Source of the DNA: Ochromonadaceae sp. CCMP2298
Lineage: Eukaryota > Sar > Synurophyceae > Ochromonadales > Ochromonadaceae
Assembly: GCA_026770595.1 (NCBI GenBank)
Contig: MU633693.1
Location: 1 to 13,307, forward strand
Direction of reading: 5' to 3'
Length of the DNA stretch: 13,307 nt
Both the position numbers and the translations under genes were made by a program. The notes beneath the pieces were generated by a model. The model was not told the origin of the DNA and did not search any database. It saw nothing but the letters and a program-made list of their open reading frames with translations. Within the stretch, counting starts at the first letter, position 1; each line of letters starts with the position of its first letter. Positions 10,401 through 13,307 of the stretch are shown here, one piece after another.

Positions 10401-10884
10401 CGAGGGCGAAGGTGCGCGGATTGAATGCCTTTATGCCCATATCTGCACCCGCAACTGCACCTGCACCCGCACCCGCAGACCCAAAACCATACTGCTCATC
10501 CCCCATATCCCCCATATCCCCCATATCCCCCATACCACCCATACCACCCATACCACCACCACCCATACCCGCACCATTACCATTCTTTCTGCGGCTGCTG
10601 GGCGCCGCGTCCAGTGCCCCCCTCACCGCCTGCGACTGCGCCCGCCCCTCCCTCTCCTGCTCTCTCTCGCTGCCTCCAGTTGGCTGTGTCTGTACATGTC
10701 TCTGCACATGCGCGCCGTTCTCATTTCCACTCTGCGTCTGCGTCTGTCCCCCCTGTGTCTGCCCCATCTGCGTCTGCATCTGTGTCTGCTGCACGGGCTT
10801 CTCTTCCTCCTCGTACTCCTCCATCTGCTCCTGCTCCATGGCCTCCTGCTCCGCCAGCATATCGTCCATATCGAAGTCGTCCAT
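4450..10884 (-). CDS. CTF18: CTF18 homologue, large subunit of the alternative RFC clamp loader, 13 exons
   Basis: Exons: 10884-9199, 9052-8976, 8760-8262, 8068-7682, 7428-7240, 7044-6939, 6819-6675, 6529-6451, 6193-6085, 5902-5533, 5345-5015, 4863-4657, 4521-4450. All introns are GT-AG, phases close, and the product has 1418 residues against 975 in human CTF18. Seen: acidic N-terminus (1-30); the RFC-like box [11 protein letters not shown] from residue 478; Walker A GPPGTGKT (568-575); [16 protein letters not shown] (593 on); Walker B VILDEVDG (661-668); sensor-1 segment RPLICICND with Asn721; CTF18 helical regions; and a last exon encoding [16 protein letters not shown], the C-terminal tail known to bind DCC1-CTF8. 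In known systems CTF18 with RFC2-5, DCC1 and CTF8 loads PCNA on the leading strand with Pol epsilon and supports sister-chromatid cohesion. Extra length comes from Gly/Met, Ala-Pro, Ala-Ser and Gln/Thr tracts, one of them between Walker A and Walker B. Key ATPase residues are intact. Confidence 0.95.
4522..5014 (-). repeat. Related sequence in CTF18 introns 11 and 12
   Basis: Intron 12 (4656-4522) and intron 11 (5014-4864) share several blocks in the same order on the plus strand: TAAGAATATGAGTAGAGG (near 4523 and 4919), GGAAACAAAGTCAGGG (near 4607 and 4938), and AGCAGTATATCCC / AGCAATATATCCC (near 4642 and 4984). The exon between them (4863-4657) is not repeated. The two introns therefore appear to be copies of one ancestral sequence, not independent introns. 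Confidence 0.8.
5355..5532 (+). repeat. Degenerate ~30 bp repeat with GGTTTAATACACAT core in CTF18 intron 10
   Basis: Intron 10 (5532-5346) is nearly all repeat. On the plus strand, units start GGGGTTTAATGCACGT, GGGGTTTGATACACAT, AGGTTTTATACATAT, AGGGTTTAATACACAT and GGGGTTTAATATACAT, each followed by a variable tail often containing CAGCATAGAA. The last unit runs into the splice donor at 5532. Related words occur in introns 2 and 8 of the same gene. Confidence 0.8.
6219..6287 (+). repeat. GGTTTAATTCATATTATAG repeat in CTF18 intron 8
   Basis: Within intron 8 (6450-6194), three units begin GGGTTTTATACG, GGGGTTTAATTCATATT and GGGGGTTTAATTCATATT, separated by ATAGCATAGAG-like tails. They match the repeat family of intron 10. 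The rest of the intron is a homopurine/homopyrimidine mix with a CACAATCA triplet repeat near 6365-6392. Confidence 0.7.
7045..7239 (-). other. AT-rich CTF18 intron 5
   Basis: This intron lies between the exon ending GATCCGCAGCAA and the exon starting GTAATATCCGGC. It is strongly AT-rich, with overlapping ACATTATGCATA, ATAATACA and ACAATACAC words, in sharp contrast to the GC-rich exons beside it. Intron 6 (6938-6820) carries similar words. No further element is visible. Confidence 0.6.
7548..7680. repeat. Degenerate ACTATACACAC / ACATACTACAC repeat in CTF18 intron 4
   Basis: The 5' part of intron 4, read from the donor at 7681, is a low-complexity run of ACTATACA, CATACTACAC and ACACTACACT words. 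The 3' part, near the acceptor at 7429, is a GGGAGAGAGAG purine tract on the plus strand and therefore the pyrimidine tract of the minus-strand transcript. Confidence 0.65.
8761..8975 (+). repeat. TATAGTAGTTT and GGGTTTAATGCACAT repeats in CTF18 intron 2
   Basis: The half of intron 2 near its acceptor has repeated AGTATAGTAGTTT and GGGTTAAATAGTATAG words (8779-8898). The half near its donor has GGGTTTAATGCACATGTACCATA, AGTTTAATAAACATCAACCATA and GGGTTTAATACTCACC. The last unit overlaps the splice donor, the same arrangement as in intron 10. Confidence 0.7.
9174..9195. repeat. (CA)n dinucleotide run beside the CTF18 intron 1 donor
   Basis: About ten CA repeats on the plus strand lie directly after the donor GTGAGT at 9198, so the minus-strand transcript carries a (UG)n run immediately inside the intron. 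Readthrough would translate it as a Val-Cys alternation before a stop at 9061-9063. GU runs at donors are known splice-modulating sites in animals; a role here is inference. Confidence 0.75.
10057..10183 (+). repeat. Hexanucleotide repeats AGAGGC and GGGGCA inside CTF18 exon 1
   Basis: AGAGGC-type units occupy 10057-10105, with one AGATGC variant. GGGGCA follows, with eleven uninterrupted copies at 10118-10183 plus one copy at 10106-10111 separated by GCGGCA. On the coding strand they encode Ala-Ser repeats (about residues 260-276) and Ala-Pro repeats (about 234-259). The 6 bp period preserves the frame whatever the copy number. The non-coding strand has regular runs of four G and could form quadruplexes. 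Confidence 0.95.
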
Positions 10885-11227
10885 CAGATAATATGTTGGT
10901 GATCAGATGATTAGATGCTAAGGTGATGAGATGGTTATGCTCAGATGATCAGATGAGATGTGATGCTCAGACGTCTTTCGTCCCGTGCTTGACGCGTAGA
11001 CAGCGAAGGTGCGGCTTTCAACCACTGCTCTGCTCCTATACCGCCACTGTCCGCCTCTCTCAGTCTCCTCCTTTCTGGATCTCACTTCCTCTCTCAAGCT
11101 GTTCTTCTCTCCACAATCTCCTCACGCTCTCTCTCGGTGCGATGTCTTTTTTTGAATTTTTGAAGGTCGTGTCCGGATACTGGCAGGAAATATAACAAAT
11201 CGGTAAAAGCATATTCATATCGGGAAT
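10885..11227. promoter_or_regulatory. 5' flank of CTF18 up to the fold-back element
   Basis: Next to the CTF18 start codon, 10890-10970 is built from TGATCAGATGA, GATGAGATG and TGCTCAGA words. About 11030-11140 is CT-rich. An ORF at 10923-11195 and a short frame starting at 11142 (ATG followed by TTT codons, ending TAA at 11193-11195) are present but have nothing recognisable. The promoter of CTF18 should lie here; its elements cannot be placed. Confidence 0.45.
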
Positions 11228-11638
11228 GAAGCTGGAACAAAAAGCACACCCCCGACAAAAAGCACACCCCCAGTATTTGGGCGCGTTTGGCGGGTGGGGA
11301 TGGTAAATTTCGACATTAGAACCACATGTTGAGGCAATGAAACGATGTTATACCCGTCAATAAGAAATATTTAGTAATTTGACTATTGCACATCTTATAT
11401 AGCCAGACCTGTAATATATCCATACCTCCAAAAGTGAGGTCTTGGCTATATAACACTATCTTATGAGATGTGCAATAGTCATATTACTGTACTAAATATT
11501 TCTTATTGACGGGTATAACATCGTTTTATTGCCTCAACATGTGGTTCTAATGTCAAAATTTACCATCCCCACCCGCCAAACGCGCCCAAATACTGGGGGT
11601 GTGCTTTTTGTCGGGGGTGTGCTTTTTGTACCAGCTTC
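11228..11638. mobile_element. Fold-back (MITE-like) element with long inverted arms
   Basis: The left arm 11228-11410 and right arm 11437-11638 are near-perfect reverse complements around a 26 base loop (11411-11436). The right arm has about 14-17 extra bases near the loop. Both arms start GAAGCTGG and contain a direct double copy of ACAAAAAGCACACCCCC with an 18 base period (11237 and 11255 in the left arm). Pairing continues weakly outward (GGGAAT at 11222 against ATGTCCC at 11641), so the true ends could be about 11222-11647. I cannot assign a target-site duplication. There is no transposase. The long self-complementary structure fits a fold-back or MITE-type non-autonomous transposon; the superfamily is unknown. 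Confidence 0.75.
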
Positions 11639-11811
11639 GAATGTCCCCTCTTCCTTGGCGGAAGAGCTGTTGTCGTCATCTTTGACATTTTTCAAAATGT
11701 CAATGTGGCTGTGTTGGATGTGAGCCAAGGCTGTGCCCACAGTCTTCCCTGAATAAGACGCAGTCTTCCTCAACGTGGTCGGGTCGCTCTGAAGCGCGGA
11801 CTGCAGGTAAG
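11534..11811 (-). pseudogene. Coding-like fragment running into the right arm of the fold-back element
   Basis: An open minus-strand frame reads through 11811 to a TGA at 11534-11536. The part outside the element has ordinary protein-like composition (SALQSDPTTLRKTASYSGK, then HIQHSHIDILKN, then an acidic-Ser stretch). It then enters the inverted arm, encoding EAGTKSTPPTKSTPPV and a short tail. The left arm, read on the plus strand, encodes the same tail to a TGA at 11331-11333. A possible acceptor CTGCAG lies at about 11801-11806, but the sequence before it is polypurine on this strand, a poor context. The same bases on the plus strand (CTGCAG|GTAAGT) look like a good donor. I recognise no family. 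It could be a host exon truncated by the element or part of a parent transposon. Confidence 0.3.
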
Positions 11812-11818
11812 TCCGTGC

Positions 11819-11975
11819 TCTGTGGCCCGCCTCTCACTACCCCTTCTCTCCTCACCTCTCGTCTCTCCACCTCTCTTCCATCCACCCCCCACCCCTCTAC
11901 CCTCGTCCCTCCTCACATCTTCCTCTCGACTCTTTTCACCTCCGTCTCCACCCCTTCCCACCTGCAAACTTTCCT
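11819..11975 (+). repeat. Long polypyrimidine tract
   Basis: About 157 bases are almost wholly C and T, with words such as CCTCTC, CACCTC and TCTCCACC. It directly follows CTGCAG|GTAAGT at 11801-11812, so it could be the body of a plus-strand intron. It may equally be a plain low-complexity run. Such tracts can adopt triplex structures. Confidence 0.7.
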
Positions 11976-12210
11976 GAGAAAATTTCTCACTAAAATACTC
12001 ATTTAGAGATGAGGAGGAGATATTTCTCACTATGAGTTTCAATCTCACTATGAGTAATTATCTCATTTTGTGAGATATTTTCTCATACTTGTGGCTCCTC
12101 ACGTGGAGTAATTTTCTCATAAAATGAGATATTTTCTCTGTATGAGTAACCGCTCATAATGAGATTGTTTCTCAATATTGGAGTAATTTACTCAATGTGA
12201 GTATTTGCTC
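11974..12210. repeat. Array of short hairpins CTCA-N(2-9)-TGAG
   Basis: About nine successive inverted repeats with arms CTCA / TGAG (or GGAG) and different loops: CTCACTATGAG twice, CTCATTTTGTGAG, a longer CTCATAC...GTGGAG unit, CTCATAAAATGAG, CTCTGTATGAG, CTCATAATGAG, CTCAATATTGGAG and CTCAATGTGAG. Linkers are mostly TAATT or ATATTTT, giving a period of about 18-20 bases. The arms are conserved while loops and linkers drift. Confidence 0.8.
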
Positions 12211-12253
12211 GGTACCTCGCTGGGCTGCAGGCGCGGGGCGCGATAGCCAGGAG

Positions 12254-12293
12254 TAGGTGTTTGTGTTCGGTCCAGAGTCAGCTAGGTGTTTGT
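12254..12293 (+). repeat. Short direct repeat TAGGTGTTTGTG
   Basis: Two copies of TAGGTGTTTGTG, at about 12254 and 12283, separated by CTTCGGTCCAGAGTCAGC-like sequence. They sit just ahead of the 108 bp tandem repeat in a GC-rich patch with no recognised gene. Confidence 0.7.
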
Positions 12294-12312
12294 GGGTGGA
12301 TAGGAAGCGGGT

Positions 12313-12525
12313 CGCGAGCCCCAGCCGGCAGACAGGACGAGCAAGCAAGCTGTCTGTGCTTTCGAATGCTCAGCAGGAGGAGAAAATTTCTCATTATGAG
12401 AAGTTTTCTCCATCATTATACGCGAACCCCAGCCGGCAGACAGGGACAGCAAGGAAAGCTTGGTATTAAAATGCTCAGCGGGGTGAGAAAATTTCTCATT
12501 ATGAGAATTTTGGTGAGAAATTTTC
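12313..12525. repeat. Diverged 108 bp tandem repeat carrying a palindrome
   Basis: Copy A is 12313-12420 and copy B starts at 12421. Both contain CCCCAGCCGGCAGACAGG, then AATGCTCAGC, then GAGAAAATTTCTCATTATGAGAA. The interior between these blocks has diverged (GCAAGCAAGCTGTCTG against GCAAGGAAAGCTTGG). The palindrome TTCTCATTATGAGAA links this repeat to the hairpin array upstream. Confidence 0.88.
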
Positions 12526-12629
12526 TCATTTTCGTAAGAAAAAAGTGAGAAAAAATTTTGGTAAGAAAATTTGGTGAGAAAAAAGGGAGATAATTTCTCA
12601 TTATGAGAAATTTTCTCACCCTTTTCTCA
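12381..12629. repeat. Cluster of TTTCTCA / TGAGAAA inverted repeats
   Basis: TTCTCATTATGAGAA occurs three times (near 12388, 12494 and 12596), and many single GTGAGAAA or TTTTCTCAC arms lie between them. At 12592-12618 the palindrome is extended by outer arms. Larger pairings between GTGAGAAAATTTCTC near 12484 and GAGAAATTTTCTCAC near 12607 are possible. The element ends TTTTCTCACAG, which would also serve as a splice acceptor on the plus strand. Confidence 0.8.
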
Positions 12630-12866
12630 CAGGATGGTTTACGGGTGTCCACCTCTCGCGTCCTACCTCCCGTCTCCCACCTCAAACCTCCAACCTCGAA
12701 GGTGGGTAAACTCCATACTTTCGTTGTTTATGTTTACAGGATTTGCAAATGACATATTACTCACCAAACTCCCCCCTCCCTCTCTTCCCCCCTCAACTCC
12801 GTCCACTGCTGTTTGCTCACTGCTGCTCCCACTGCTGATACTCCAACTGCTGCCGCTGCCCTATTT
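12630..12866 (+). other. No clear gene; CT-rich spacer
   Basis: The stretch has possible splice-like words (TTCTCACAG|GATGG at 12629, TCGAAG|GTGGGT near 12699, TTTACAG|GATTTG near 12740) on the plus strand, but the segments they would bound have no recognisable protein. It is otherwise C- and T-rich. Confidence 0.35.
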
Positions 12867-12950
12867 CTGCTCCTGCCTTCTGCTCCTGCCTTCTGCTCCT
12901 GCCTGCTGCTCATGCCTGCTGCTCCTGCCCGCTGCTCCTGCCTGTTGCCC
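12867..12950 (+). repeat. 12 bp tandem repeat CTGCTCCTGCCT
   Basis: About seven copies of CTGCTCCTGCCT with single-base variants (CTGCTCATGCCT, CTGCTCCTGCCC). The unit length is a multiple of three, so several frames remain open through it (Ala-Pro-Cys-type or Leu-Leu-type peptides). With no adjoining conserved protein, I read it as low-complexity intron or spacer DNA. Confidence 0.9.
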
Positions 12951-13034
12951 TTACCTGTTTCCCCTACATCTTTCCCTTACCTGTCTTCCCTACCAGTTTG
13001 CCCTACCTGCTGCTCCTGCCTGCTGCCACAACAG

Positions 13035-13203
13035 CTGCCCCCATGCCGCCTATGAAGCGCTGTGGGCTGCGGGACATGAATAACCGCCAATCAATCAAGG
13101 AGTTGAAGCAGATAGCCTAGGAGTTGAAGCAGAACCCCCTCTCGATGCGGCCAGGTGTCGCAGCCCTGCTCGACCACTGGGCAATTGAGCCATCTGATTA
13201 CAG
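13035..13203 (+). pseudogene. Exon-like segment with an in-frame TAG
   Basis: A polypyrimidine tract and CACAACAG precede 13035, and TACAG|GTAACC ends the segment, so it has the borders of an internal exon. In the frame with ATG at 13043 it reads MKRCGLRDMNNRQSIKEL and later RPGVAALLDHWAIEPSDY, which looks like real protein. A TAG at 13118-13120 breaks it. The sequence around the stop is a 21 base duplication (GAGTTGAAGCAG at 13100 and 13121). I recognise no family. It may be a decayed exon, or part of a gene that extends past the window. Confidence 0.4.
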
Positions 13204-13307
13204 GTAACCCTTACTCCTAAACACTTACTCCTAACCCCTAACCCCAACCCTTATCCCAACCCCCCTTACCCATACCCCCCTACCCATACTCCCTTAACAC
13301 TACTCCC
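13204..13307 (+). repeat. Degenerate CCCTAACCC / TACCCAT repeats
   Basis: C-rich low-complexity sequence with words CCTAAACAC, CCTAACCCC, CCCAACCC, CTTACCCATA and CCCTACCCATACTCCC. It follows a good splice donor, so it is probably intronic. It resembles degenerate telomere repeats of the C-strand type. Confidence 0.65.

Noticed and set aside
9971-10891. Plus-strand ORF of 306 codons opposite CTF18 exon 1
   Set aside because: It is kept open by the 6 bp repeats and low-complexity sequence of the real exon on the other strand. No domain is visible.
10923-11195. Plus-strand 90-codon ORF upstream of CTF18
   Set aside because: Its composition follows the TGATCAGATGA and CT-rich repeats; there is no recognised motif. 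A short frame at 11142 could be a first exon, but nothing supports a second one.
11529-11723. Plus-strand 64-codon ORF in the right arm of the fold-back
   Set aside because: The opposite strand gives a longer and more protein-like frame that is also shared with the left arm.
11974-12629. CRISPR array
   Set aside because: The repeats are short palindromes with no constant repeat-spacer lengths, and the DNA is eukaryotic.
12634-13083. Plus-strand 149-codon ORF across the CTGCTCCTGCCT array
   Set aside because: It is Pro, Leu and Cys-rich repeat translation with no conserved segment, and it runs out of frame through the more protein-like segment at 13043-13203.

Overview
The window is nuclear DNA of a eukaryote, most likely an alga whose plastid derives from a red alga by secondary or higher endosymbiosis. 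Two genes are cut by many short GT-AG introns of about 70-260 bases. Exons are GC-rich, and the introns are pyrimidine-rich on the coding strand and full of short repeats. The carotenoid enzyme starts with a hydrophobic signal peptide followed by a Phe-Leu-Arg-Pro motif, the kind of bipartite leader used by heterokonts, haptophytes and cryptophytes. The species cannot be named from the sequence.

Layout. 147-2683 (minus): an 8-exon, 582-residue CRTISO-like FAD oxidoreductase. 2684-3082: a short divergent promoter region holding a two-copy ~52 bp tandem duplication. 3083-3973 (plus): a Fic-domain (AMPylase-type) protein with at least one break in its reading frame. 3974-4449: convergent 3' flanks packed with three different short tandem repeats. 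4450-10884 (minus): a 13-exon, 1418-residue CTF18 homologue, the large subunit of the alternative PCNA clamp loader, swollen by Gly, Met, Ala-Pro and Ala-Ser tracts. I traced every exon of both intron-rich genes by splice sites and reading phase, and all phases close.

10885-13307 is accessory DNA. It holds a ~411 bp fold-back element (two ~190 base inverted arms) abutting a coding-like fragment, a long polypyrimidine tract, an array of short hairpins of the form CTCA-N-TGAG, a diverged 108 bp tandem repeat carrying the same palindrome, a 12 bp CTGCTCCTGCCT array, and an exon-like segment with an in-frame TAG. The window closes in degenerate CCCTAA-type repeats.

The three recognisable genes do not form a pathway: one serves plastid carotenoid metabolism, one is a probable protein-modifying enzyme and one acts at the replication fork. 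The unusual content is the repeat biology: related repeats recur in several introns of one gene, telomere-like repeats sit inside a gene, and the right end carries a fold-back element and a hairpin array.
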